From positions 1 to 12,137 of the forward strand of contig NZ_CAMLOV010000164.1 in the NCBI RefSeq assembly GCF_946481715.1: 12,137 nucleotides of DNA, written 5' to 3'. This stretch comes from an uncultured Mucilaginibacter sp. (GTDB lineage Bacteria > Bacteroidota > Bacteroidia > Sphingobacteriales > Sphingobacteriaceae). Below are positions 1-6,533 of the stretch, one piece after another. How positions within the stretch are numbered: position 1 is the first letter of the stretch; the number at the start of each line of letters is the position of its first letter. The position numbers and the translations under genes are program-made. The notes under the pieces were generated by a model. The model made no database searches. It was not told the DNA's origin and saw nothing but the letters and a program-made list of their open reading frames with translations.

Positions 1-1083
1 ATGATAGATAATTTTGCTTACCTGATAGATACTTACGGCTTTATCCCCAATGGCAACCGCGCTTATTACCTCACCCGTTCGCAGCCGCCCTTCTTCGCTA
101 TGATGGTGAATTTGCTGGCCAAAAGCGAGGGCAACGCTATCCTTACTAAATACCAGCCGCAACTGATAAAAGAATATAACTACTGGATGCTTGGCTCTGC
201 CGCTTTAGGCAAAGGCAAAGCCGTACACCGTGCCGTGCGCATGCCCGATGGTACCCTGCTAAACCGCTATTGGGACGAAAGCGACGAGCCGCGCGAGGAA
301 TCGTACATAAAAGATGTGGATGCCGCAAAAACCACCAAACAGGCCCTGCCGGTTTTTTACCACCATATCCGCGCAGCAGCAGCTTCGGGATGGGATTTTA
401 GCAGCCGCTGGTTTACCGACCCATCTAAGATCGGCACCATCCAAACTACCGATTTGGTGCCTGTCGACTTAAACTGCCTGATGTACAATATGGAACTCAC
501 CATTGCCCGCAGCTACCAGGTAAAAGGCAATATAGCGCAATACAAGCTGTACACCGCAAAAGCTACCGCCCGTAAAAAAGCCATCCTGAAATATTTTTGG
601 GACGAAAAAAACGACTGGTTCGGCGATTATAACTGGACCACCAACCAGGTGAGCGCCATACCAACCCTGGCGGCAGTTTTCCCGCTGGAGTTTAAAATTG
701 CCACACCTTTACAGGCCAAAAAAATCGCCGACGGGTTGAAAGCCAACTTCCTGAAACCGGGCGGCCTGGTTACCACCCTAAACTTTAGCGGCCAGCAATG
801 GGATGCGCCAAACGGCTGGGCACCCCTGCAGTATATGGCTATAGACGGCTTAGAAAACTACAGCTACAATGTACTGGCCAAAGACATAGCCACCCGCTGG
901 ATGAACCTCAATATCCGCGTGTTTAAACAAACCGGCAAACTACTGGAGAAATACAACGTAGTAGATACCAGCCTCACCGCCGGCGGCGGCGAATACCCCC
1001 TGCAAGACGGCTTCGGCTGGACGAACGGGGTGCTGTTGAAACTGATGAACCGGTATAATTTTGAGGAGAAGAAGGGGGAGTAG
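1..1083 (+). CDS. Alpha,alpha-trehalase, GH37 (TreA/TreF type), 5'-truncated by window edge
   Basis: Hydrolyses trehalose to two glucose molecules. The visible 360 residues carry the GH37 hallmarks: IPNGNRAYYLTRSQPPFF near residue 15-32, SGWDFSSRW around 129-137, the trehalase signature QWDAPNGWAP at 267-276, and the glycine-rich C-terminal loop GGGEYPLQDGFGWTNG at 328-343. Aligned by eye to E. coli TreA with a constant offset of 180, D132 falls on the catalytic acid Asp312 and E316 on the base Glu496, and E331 lies in the lid loop, so the active site looks intact. About 180 N-terminal residues, including the first trehalase signature and any signal peptide, lie left of the window. The ATG at base 1 is therefore probably an internal methionine, and periplasmic versus cytosolic location cannot be decided. 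The stop is TAG at 1081-1083, directly followed by a repeat array. Confidence 0.95.
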   Translation: MIDNFAYLIDTYGFIPNGNRAYYLTRSQPPFFAMMVNLLAKSEGNAILTKYQPQLIKEYNYWMLGSAALGKGKAVHRAVRMPDGTLLNRYWDESDEPREESYIKDVDAAKTTKQALPVFYHHIRAAAASGWDFSSRWFTDPSKIGTIQTTDLVPVDLNCLMYNMELTIARSYQVKGNIAQYKLYTAKATARKKAILKYFWDEKNDWFGDYNWTTNQVSAIPTLAAVFPLEFKIATPLQAKKIADGLKANFLKPGGLVTTLNFSGQQWDAPNGWAPLQYMAIDGLENYSYNVLAKDIATRWMNLNIRVFKQTGKLLEKYNVVDTSLTAGGGEYPLQDGFGWTNGVLLKLMNRYNFEEKKGE

Positions 1084-1140
1084 GGAGAAGGTAAAAGGCA
1101 AAAGGAGAAAGGTAAAAGGAGAAAGGTAAAAGGAGAAAGG
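1084..1140. repeat. 14-bp purine-rich tandem repeat directly after the trehalase stop
   Basis: Unit GGTAAAAGGAGAAA occurs exactly at 1111-1124 and 1125-1138. A one-mismatch copy (GGCAAAAGGAGAAA) lies at 1097-1110, and a degenerate partial copy at 1084-1096. The strand is entirely purine plus sparse T/C. It begins at the first base after the stop codon. Slippage-generated arrays of this look are common between Bacteroidota genes; no function is visible. Confidence 0.85.
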
Positions 1141-1324
1141 TCTTGGCTGCTAACTGAAAACTGCCAACTGATTGATGGCGATGCCTTTGGCCCGGGCTAT
1201 TCGCTGCAACTCCTCATTTCGTCCCCACTGATAGAAGTGGGGACTTCATTCCGGGGTTTCCGCTGCTATCCCTATCGCTGGGTTGGTGCAGCAAACGGCG
1301 GTGGGGGTTACGATTTTTAGCCAT
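1141..1324. other. Gene-free composite repeat region
   Basis: No coding potential is visible here. The stretch starts with AACTG-rich sequence (1152-1170). It then carries two diverged direct copies of a CCGGG-TTCGCTGC-like segment, at about 1191-1214 and 1251-1273, on either side of a perfect hairpin at 1221-1244. It ends with a GC-rich direct repeat (1291-1306) that recurs at 1440-1455. It looks like the remains of dispersed intergenic repeats. Nothing identifies a promoter for the downstream gene. Confidence 0.5.
1221..1244. other. Perfect 9-bp hairpin, possible terminator or repeat core
   Basis: Arms GTCCCCACT (1221-1229) and AGTGGGGAC (1236-1244) pair perfectly around the 6-base loop GATAGA. 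No T-run follows on either strand, so a classical intrinsic terminator for the trehalase gene 140 bp upstream is possible but not supported. It may instead be the core of a dispersed repeat, since related sequence lies on both sides. Confidence 0.45.
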
Positions 1325-1455
1325 CACGTCATTGCGAGGTACGAAGCAACCTCTAGGCAGGACAAGCGGACTTGCAAAATGACCCTGCTTATCGGGAGAT
1401 TGCTTCGTACCTCATAATGACGTGCGGAGAAATTTCACTGCCAACGGCGGTGGGG
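1291..1455. repeat. 16-bp direct repeats bracketing the inverted-repeat element
   Basis: GC[A/C]AACGGCGGTGGGG is present at 1291-1306 and again at 1440-1455, with one mismatch in 16. The 13-bp core AACGGCGGTGGGG (1294-1306 and 1443-1455) is identical. Exactly 18 bp separate each copy from the 100-bp inverted-repeat element at 1325-1424. This symmetry suggests an insertion unit flanked by a duplication, or a composite repeat family. Confidence 0.6.
1325..1424. repeat. 100-bp inverted-repeat (MITE/REP-like) element
   Basis: The left arm 1325-1353 (CACGTCATTGCGAGGTACGA...) and right arm 1396-1424 are reverse complements over 29 bp with three mismatches. They enclose 42 bp that itself contains a GCAGG/CCTGC pair. 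The arm resembles the widespread 'CGTCATTGCGAGG...CGAAGCAA' family of dispersed bacterial intergenic repeats (recalled, not searched). There is no transposase, so if mobile it would be non-autonomous. The reading frame that starts at 1422 in the right arm and runs into the next gene is not taken as coding before 1539. Confidence 0.8.
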
Positions 1456-1538
1456 ACACAGCCTTGCGGGGAAAGGCGGGCGTATTAGTATCGAAAAAAA
1501 AGTTGTGGCGACGTCACCACCGCCAACCAAATAGCTAT

Positions 1539-1958
1539 ATGATCACTTTAAATAAGTTAAAGATATATAAAAGGTATGGTGGCGACGCGGATCACTTTGC
1601 TCGTTTGAACCGTAAAGAAGACCAGGCTGTTATAAGCGATAACGATTGGGGTTTGATAACTGACATGCTCCAGGATATTTATATGATCGAATCTGTTCCG
1701 GTATCAAAAACGTTTTTAGCAAATGCAAATAAAAAACAGGTGGATAACTGCGATAACCAGGATACTATTACATTCTTGAAATCTTACAACCCTGCAGGCG
1801 TTGCCACCGCCGTCAACCACGATTTTAAAAGTATCGATAGAGCCATCTCAATCGAAAGGAAAATTACTTATGCCGGCATCGCCTGCTTAATCGTAGTGGT
1901 ACTGTATATACTTTTGGATGACTATGTGGGTAAGGTGTTCGAGGGTTTACATCCATGA
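1539..1958 (+). CDS. Small single-pass membrane protein, unknown function (139 aa)
   Basis: The frame is open upstream to 1422, but that part translates repeat DNA (inverted-repeat arm and GC-rich repeat). ATG 1539 is therefore preferred, giving 139 aa beginning MITLNKLKIYKRYGGDAD. The soluble N-terminal part (about 1-108) is acidic and mixed alpha, with a run FARLNRKEDQAVISDNDW followed by an amphipathic segment. One hydrophobic helix (about 109-126) lies near the C-terminus, with a short tail of about 13 residues. This suggests a tail-anchored-like topology with the N-terminal part in the cytoplasm. The opening 'YGGDxDxxAR...DWxLI' pattern is reminiscent of short hypothetical proteins common in Sphingobacteriales, from memory only. 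The gene is followed by a broken lipoprotein gene 66 bp downstream on the same strand. No catalytic motif is visible and no function is assigned. Confidence 0.7.
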   Translation: MITLNKLKIYKRYGGDADHFARLNRKEDQAVISDNDWGLITDMLQDIYMIESVPVSKTFLANANKKQVDNCDNQDTITFLKSYNPAGVATAVNHDFKSIDRAISIERKITYAGIACLIVVVLYILLDDYVGKVFEGLHP

Positions 1959-2024
1959 TATCGATCCAGATCGTCCAATTGCAAATACTTGATCTTTGTA
2001 ACGCTACCGCTCGCTAAACACAAC

Positions 2025-2628
2025 ATGAAAAAAAGAGAAATCCCATTTACAATACTAATTTGCGCACTTATTTTTTCCTGCAGCCCCGCAAGTCAAAAAA
2101 ATAAAATCAGGCAGAAACACGTGTCGCTAATTTGCCTTACGGAGAACGACACCGTTTATGTTAAAATAATAAACAAAACCGACAGCACCATTTATGTTCC
2201 GGAGCAGTATTCCGCAGATTATACAAACAATGACGATACACTACATATTGAAACAACAAATCAGGCTAAATACAGTATCACTTATTATTATAATTACAAA
2301 AATGTGTTCCCTTTCGAATTTTATACAACGCGAAAAAATCGATGGCTACAAGCCAGACAAAACAGTGAAAGATCAACAGCAATACACCTATTTTAATCAG
2401 TTTAGGGTCGGGCCGTTTTTGCCAATTAAGCCAGATTCATCATACTTTGCAAAACTTGTGTTCAATGTTCCTAAACACACAAATATTATGCAAGCTGTTT
2501 ATTATAAAAAGCCATTTGTGACCAGGGAGCGTTTAGATAAAGTTGACTATTCCTATGAGGATTTCTTAAAATTCGATAGTATAAATGCTAATTATGTTAA
2601 TACCCAAATTTTAGTTAGGTATCGATAA
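2025..2628 (+). pseudogene. Lipoprotein of unknown function interrupted by a one-base frameshift
   Basis: ATG 2025 gives MKKREIPFTILICALIFSCSP, a type II signal peptide with the lipid-modified Cys at residue 19. A TTG at 1989 is in frame but would bury the signal peptide, so it was rejected. The frame stays plausible to about residue 103, then meets the A-run at 2333-2338 (cgaaaaaatc) and closes at 2396 as a 123-aa product. Removing one A joins it to the +1 frame, which runs on as KIDGYKPDKTVKDQQQY to a stop at 2626-2628. The restored protein would be 200 aa, beta-rich with many Tyr, Asn and Asp, and probably exported to the cell envelope. Sequencing error in the homopolymer, a true mutation, or slippage could each explain the break. 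No family is recognised. Confidence 0.75.
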
Positions 2629-2720
2629 CATAGCCTTACAGCTGACAAAAAAATGCCCGATCTTCCTTTTTCAGAAAGAATGGAATTAAGAAAAATTTAA
2701 TCCCTAAAAGCACCGAAAAA

Positions 2721-2752
2721 CCACAGAAAAACGCAGATTTTCGCAGATTTTC
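2721..2752. repeat. Short array with 10-bp period (CGCAGATTTT type)
   Basis: CAG recurs at 2724, 2734 and 2744, and CGCAGATTTT is present at 2732-2741 and 2742-2751, preceded by a diverged CCACAGAAAA. This CACAG/CGCAGATTTT pattern is common as an intergenic repeat in many bacteria (general knowledge). It lies 19 bp before the larger GTACGAA array, which has the same period. Confidence 0.65.
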
Positions 2753-2770
2753 ACCAACCGCCATTTTACT

Positions 2771-2880
2771 GTACGAAGTTGTACGAAACTGTACGGATTT
2801 GTACGAAACTGTACGAAGTTGTGCGAAACTGTACGAATTCAACAAAATTTTGTACGAACTGTACGAAGTTGTACGTAAAA
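2771..2880. repeat. GTACGAA tandem array, 10-bp period
   Basis: Seven contiguous 10-bp units fill 2771-2840: GTACGAAGTT, GTACGAAACT, GTACGGATTT, GTACGAAACT, GTACGAAGTT, GTGCGAAACT, GTACGAATTC. After an 11-bp AT-rich spacer there are three more (a 9-bp GTACGAACT at 2852, GTACGAAGTT at 2861, GTACGTAAAA at 2871). An inverted copy, TTCGTACAGTTT, lies at 2886-2897 and is the exact reverse complement of 2806-2817 and 2826-2837, so long-stem folding is possible. The array sits between two convergent genes and has no coding potential. Confidence 0.9.
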
Positions 2881-2902
2881 TAAATTTCGTACAGTTTTAC
2901 CG

Positions 2903-2930
2903 CCCGCAACTTGCAAAACTGGTTGGCGGG
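2903..2930. terminator. Possible bidirectional terminator hairpin downstream of GH65
   Basis: CCCGCAAC (2903-2910) pairs with GTTGGCGGG (2922-2930), giving a GC-rich stem with one bulged base and an 11-base loop. It lies 30 bp beyond the GH65 stop. Neither strand shows a strong T-run directly after the stem, so the call rests on position and stem stability only. Confidence 0.35.
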
Positions 2931-2959
2931 GGCTGTTCGTTTCTTATGGTAACGGGGTG

Positions 2960-4993
2960 TTACTTTACCGTATAGGTTGCTTTATTTACCCCTACCCCGG
3001 TTATTTTCAACGATTTCCAGTTAGTCGGCAGCTTGCTTTTTATTTGTACAATGCCGGTTGGCGTTATATCCAAGCCGCCAAAACCCATCAGCATGGCCTG
3101 TATAATACCACCTGCGCCGGTTGCAAAATACGGGTTGGTACCACCCTTGGTCTCTGCTATCACACGGAAGGGCGGGTTAAGGTTTGGCTCATAAGCATCT
3201 TTAAACCAGTGGTATGCCTTCTCGCTGTTGCCGAGGCGTGCGTACAATAAGGCAAATACACCCTGCGTCATGGCGGGGGTACCTTCGTTGGGTACCCGGG
3301 TTTCGTAGTACTCCAGGTCTTTTTTTATCTGTGCCGGGTCGGTGATGGTTTTTAGCGGGTAGGCCAAAAGGTTCACGTCGGCTTGCTTAATGCCCTCGCC
3401 TTTGTAGGTGGCATGTTCCTGAGTTACACCGTTATCCATTTTCAGGATGGGGATGTTATTTGCCACATTCATCCAATCCGGATTCGCATTGATTCCCAGC
3501 ACCTTAGCAGCAGCGCTGGCATTCTTCAAATTAACCTGTGCGGCGGCATTGGTGAAGGCGTTATTATCAATGTTCTCCGCCCATTCATCGGCAGCAACCA
3601 CGTTTTTGATATCATAGTGGCCAGGGCCGTTGCGCTCTACACGGCTTGCCCAAAAATCGGCGGTAGCCGACAACAGCGGCCAACCCTTTTCGCGCAGCCA
3701 TTCTTTATCCTGGGTTACGCAATAGTAATTCCAGGCGGCATTGGCCACATCGGCAGTAATGTGGTGCTCAAAGGGGCCGCTTAGTGCCCAAACAGGTGTT
3801 TCTTCTACCCCACTATCGGCACTTTCCCATGGAAACATCGCGCCTTTATAACCATGCGAAAAGGCGTTTTTACGCGCATTTTCCAACCTTTCAAACCTGT
3901 ATTCCACCATCGATTTGGCTATCTCGGGGTGCAGTACCAGCATCCCCGGGAACATCCAAAGGTCGGTATCCCAAAATACGTGGCCATTATAGCCTAACCC
4001 CGAAAGCCCCATTGGCGACGGCGACAAGGCCGTGCCCTCGCGCGAGAAGGAGTATAAATGGTACAGCATGCTGTGCACATCCTGCTGCGCCTGCGGGTCG
4101 CCTTCTATCTGTATATCGCTCTTCCAAAGCTCGTCCCAGGCTTGGTTATGGAATTTTATCAGCCTGTCTTTGCCCTCCAATAGGGCGAAGATGGTTAAAC
4201 GTTCTGCCTCGTTCAGCGGGTCGGCATGGTGCGCCGAGGTGATAGACGAACCTGTAACGCCGTAAGAATACGTTTGACCGGCAGGAATTTGATGGCTAAA
4301 CTTCATCAGGTGCATGTTGTTATCCCACATCTCGTGTATTACGCGGGGCTCCTTCCCATGCTCCTCATTAAACAAAAATGACGTGGATGCGCAAAGCTGT
4401 AGTTTACCGGTAGGGCTTTTCGCCGTAGAGGTTAACAGGCTGATAGTTACGTGCGGGCGGTCGATCTCGTTATAATAATTTTCAACCTGTTTCAGTGCAT
4501 CCGGCGCTTCCATTACACTAGCAGCGGTGATCTTGATGGGTTTTTTAGCTGTAACAGATACATCCGTCAAAACGGTAAAGGGCAACTGCCTTAGCGAATA
4601 GTAGGTGTATTTAATGCTTGCCTTATCGCCATAATCGAAGGTGGTTGTCATGGCGGCATGCTGCATATCCAGTTCCTGTTTAAAATTGCTCACCTTCCCA
4701 GCGTCGATGCGTTGGCCATCAACCTCCAGATACATATTAAGCAGGTTAAAGCTATTTAAGAAATTGCTAACCCGGCCGCGGCCATACAGGTCATACGCGC
4801 CGGCAAGTACCACATTTTTTACCTTAAAGGGCTCGGGCGAAGAAACAATACCAATCATCCCGTTGGCAACCGTAATGCCGTAATAATTTGCAGGGTCTAT
4901 TTTATCGGCTTTTATCACCCACGGGCTTTGGGCCATCGACGTAATAGATACCGACAGCATTGCAAACAGGGTGAATAGCGTAATTTTTCTCAT
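2960..4993 (-). CDS. Secreted GH65 alpha-glucosidase (kojibiose-hydrolase / acid-trehalase-like)
   Basis: Family 65 glycoside hydrolase, an inverting enzyme family acting on alpha-linked glucose disaccharides. The 677-aa protein starts with a type I signal peptide (about residues 1-21, cut after SMA), so it is probably periplasmic. An N-terminal beta-sandwich (about 25-285) is followed by the (alpha/alpha)6 barrel with GYNGHVFWDTDLWMFPG (334-350), FPWESADSG (387-395) and ADEWAENIDNNAFTN (468-482), and a small C-terminal beta domain. E470 (general acid) and E614 in AETKGGTNPYF (general base) are 144 residues apart. From memory this is the same spacing as E472/E616 of Flavobacterium johnsoniae FjGH65A, an exo-kojibiose hydrolase. 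A base Glu in place of a phosphate site argues for hydrolase rather than phosphorylase. Substrate (kojibiose, trehalose, other alpha-glucosides) is inferred. It lies 10 bp after the haloperoxidase-fold gene, probably in one transcript. Confidence 0.92.
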   Translation of the reverse strand: MRKITLFTLFAMLSVSITSMAQSPWVIKADKIDPANYYGITVANGMIGIVSSPEPFKVKNVVLAGAYDLYGRGRVSNFLNSFNLLNMYLEVDGQRIDAGKVSNFKQELDMQHAAMTTTFDYGDKASIKYTYYSLRQLPFTVLTDVSVTAKKPIKITAASVMEAPDALKQVENYYNEIDRPHVTISLLTSTAKSPTGKLQLCASTSFLFNEEHGKEPRVIHEMWDNNMHLMKFSHQIPAGQTYSYGVTGSSITSAHHADPLNEAERLTIFALLEGKDRLIKFHNQAWDELWKSDIQIEGDPQAQQDVHSMLYHLYSFSREGTALSPSPMGLSGLGYNGHVFWDTDLWMFPGMLVLHPEIAKSMVEYRFERLENARKNAFSHGYKGAMFPWESADSGVEETPVWALSGPFEHHITADVANAAWNYYCVTQDKEWLREKGWPLLSATADFWASRVERNGPGHYDIKNVVAADEWAENIDNNAFTNAAAQVNLKNASAAAKVLGINANPDWMNVANNIPILKMDNGVTQEHATYKGEGIKQADVNLLAYPLKTITDPAQIKKDLEYYETRVPNEGTPAMTQGVFALLYARLGNSEKAYHWFKDAYEPNLNPPFRVIAETKGGTNPYFATGAGGIIQAMLMGFGGLDITPTGIVQIKSKLPTNWKSLKITGVGVNKATYTVK

Positions 4994-5003
4994 AAAATGG
5001 ATG

Positions 5004-6332
5004 CTATTTTATCTTTAATTGCAATTTTTCGTTTACTAATTGCCCAATTTTGCGCCCCTGCATATTGCCTACATCACAAGCTATTTTGTAATGAATACCA
5101 CCATAAACGCGGGACATGGCCGCTTCCTCGGCAGCTTCCCTAAACGATTTAAACTTGCGTGGCGCTATCCCAAATTCAGACTCTGACGAATCGGTATAGG
5201 CTATATTATCGCCAAAATCATGTGTTAATACCTCGGCCGCGGCAGCAGAGATCACAGCGTGGCCGCTAATATATTCGGGGAACGGAGGGGTTTGAATATA
5301 CGGGCGCCAGTCGGCATCTAAAACCTTGGTGATCACTGTTTCGGGCCTAACGCTGTTCGCCCTATATTTTACGTACCAGCAGTTGATAAAGGCATCAAAA
5401 AGGGCGATAGAAGTCTCCGTATAAGCCGCTACTGTTGTACCAAAATCAGCCTTTTTAATTGCAGAGCCTGCCCCGGCGATGTTCATCCAGTGGCCGCCCG
5501 GCGAGAATTTTTTGGTACCGAACGATGCATGCCCTATTACGTTTAGCTTAAAGGCGTTATCATCCCAAAAATCTGCTATGTGTTTTTGCTCTTTGTTGAG
5601 GCTGTCTACCAATGTTTTCACTTCGATAACGCTCTTATAAAAAACGCTGTTTTTATCCGTCATATTATATGCAGGTGGCTCAGGCGCGGGTATTTGCGAT
5701 GCAGAATCTAACACCATTGGGCGTATCTCACCCCAGTGCGGCTCCAGGGCCTGCGCATACATCGGTGGTGTTGGTATCCAGCGGCCATCTGTGCGCTTTA
5801 CAGTGTATTTACTTGCCGAACGGGTTTGGGCGTAGTGGTCTTTTTTGCTCCATTTTAGAATATATTTGGCAACGGTATCTGAATAGGCAACCGAATTTTC
5901 AAACACATCAGAGGGCATACCGGCATCTTTAGCCTTTTCCTTAAGCTCCTCTACATAGGTTGACATGCTTCCCTCGGGAAAAGTAACCGCGTTACCTACA
6001 AAGCAGAAGGATAATAATGATGCAAACTGGAAGTCGATCTCGGTATCTTTAGGTGGGGTTGGCGCCGCGGGCAGATGCTTTATTTGGCCGGAGAGCGAAC
6101 GAAAGTGCTTGGGATCACCGGCAGCAATTACCTGGTACGCAGCAATGTTTGCATACACATAATTACGTGATGCAATAACCGGCGGGAAGTTATTCTCGAG
6201 GACGATGTCGTTCAATTTTTTCACTGTAGTTCGGTACAGTTCGGGGTCGTGTGTAACTTTTTGATAATCAGATTTTTTGCAGGATGAAATAGTTAAAACT
6301 ACACCGGCGAGCAGTAACATGTAGCGGTTCAT
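5004..6332 (-). CDS. Vanadium-dependent haloperoxidase / PAP2-fold lipoprotein
   Basis: The frame is open to 6365, but the ATG at 6332 gives MNRYMLLLAGVVLTISSC, a clear lipoprotein signal with Cys at 18, so 442 aa is preferred. The three vanadate/phosphate-binding blocks of the PAP2/haloperoxidase fold are present: KYRANSVRP (K322, R329), FPEYISGHAV (S356, G357, H358) and SRVYGGIHYKIACD (R408, H414, with D420). All canonical binding residues are therefore kept. Length and the long helical N-terminal part fit the haloperoxidase-like group better than small PAP2 phosphatases, but oxidation versus phosphatase activity cannot be decided from sequence. It acts in the cell envelope as a lipid-anchored protein. 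It is followed by GH65 after 10 bp, and 201 bp separate it from the divergent SRPBCC gene. No perfect -7 box was found upstream on this strand. Confidence 0.88.
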   Translation of the reverse strand: MNRYMLLLAGVVLTISSCKKSDYQKVTHDPELYRTTVKKLNDIVLENNFPPVIASRNYVYANIAAYQVIAAGDPKHFRSLSGQIKHLPAAPTPPKDTEIDFQFASLLSFCFVGNAVTFPEGSMSTYVEELKEKAKDAGMPSDVFENSVAYSDTVAKYILKWSKKDHYAQTRSASKYTVKRTDGRWIPTPPMYAQALEPHWGEIRPMVLDSASQIPAPEPPAYNMTDKNSVFYKSVIEVKTLVDSLNKEQKHIADFWDDNAFKLNVIGHASFGTKKFSPGGHWMNIAGAGSAIKKADFGTTVAAYTETSIALFDAFINCWYVKYRANSVRPETVITKVLDADWRPYIQTPPFPEYISGHAVISAAAAEVLTHDFGDNIAYTDSSESEFGIAPRKFKSFREAAEEAAMSRVYGGIHYKIACDVGNMQGRKIGQLVNEKLQLKIK

Positions 6333-6447
6333 AATTATGTATTGGTTAAAGAAACACAGCAGCATTTAAGCAGCGGGTTTATTGGGATTTTTCTTTGTTT
6401 ACAGGCTAATATAGCGTTTTTATAGTAATTGGCAGGCATAAATTCAG

Positions 6448-6480
6448 TTTGATTTTAACACCCTGAATTAGTTACTTTTG
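6448..6480 (+). promoter_or_regulatory. Bacteroidota-type promoter for the SRPBCC gene
   Basis: TACTTTTG at 6473-6480 is a perfect match to the Bacteroidota -7 consensus TAnnTTTG. TTTG at 6448-6451 lies 21 bp upstream, as expected for the -33 element. Transcription would start near 6485, leaving a leader of about 50 bases before ATG 6534. Confidence 0.65.
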
Positions 6481-6533
6481 CATCGCAAAAAGCGCTTCTG
6501 CCTTTTAAATTATTTGTCTTGTTATCCATCTTT

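Larger units (their letters stand above)
2629..2959. other. Convergent intergenic region, 331 bp, repeat-filled
   Basis: This separates the broken lipoprotein gene (+ strand) from the GH65 gene (- strand). It contains an A/T-rich stretch without features (2629-2710), the two arrays with 10-bp period, one inverted array copy, and a hairpin near the GH65 stop. A 69-codon minus-strand frame across the array translates the repeat itself and is not considered a gene. Confidence 0.7.

Noticed and set aside
1422..1538. Upstream extension of the 139-aa gene to an ATG at 1422
   Set aside because: The extra 39 residues translate the inverted-repeat arm and a GC-rich repeat, are Arg/Gly-rich and unlike the rest. 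ATG 1539 starts a sensible protein.
1991..1998. GATCTTTG as a -7 promoter box for the broken lipoprotein gene
   Set aside because: The first consensus base is wrong and no TTTG/TTG lies at the expected -33 distance.
2333..2338. Programmed ribosomal frameshift site
   Set aside because: There is an A-run, but no obvious stimulatory structure or conserved slippery heptamer in the right register. Mutation or sequencing error is simpler.
1331..2820. Shared GTACGAAG word between the inverted-repeat element and the 10-bp array as a sign of common origin
   Set aside because: Only eight bases are shared and the surrounding sequence differs, so chance is sufficient.
2636..2845. 69-codon minus-strand frame over the GTACGAA array
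   Set aside because: The protein is a translation of the tandem repeat (SYKSVQFRTTSY type) with no independent support.
2771..2880. CRISPR array
   Set aside because: Units are 10 bp with no spacers of 30 bp or so, and there are no cas genes.
3784..4242. 152-codon plus-strand frame inside the GH65 gene
   Set aside because: Antisense to a well-supported catalytic domain, with no recognisable protein features and Pro/Arg/Ser-rich composition typical of shadow frames.
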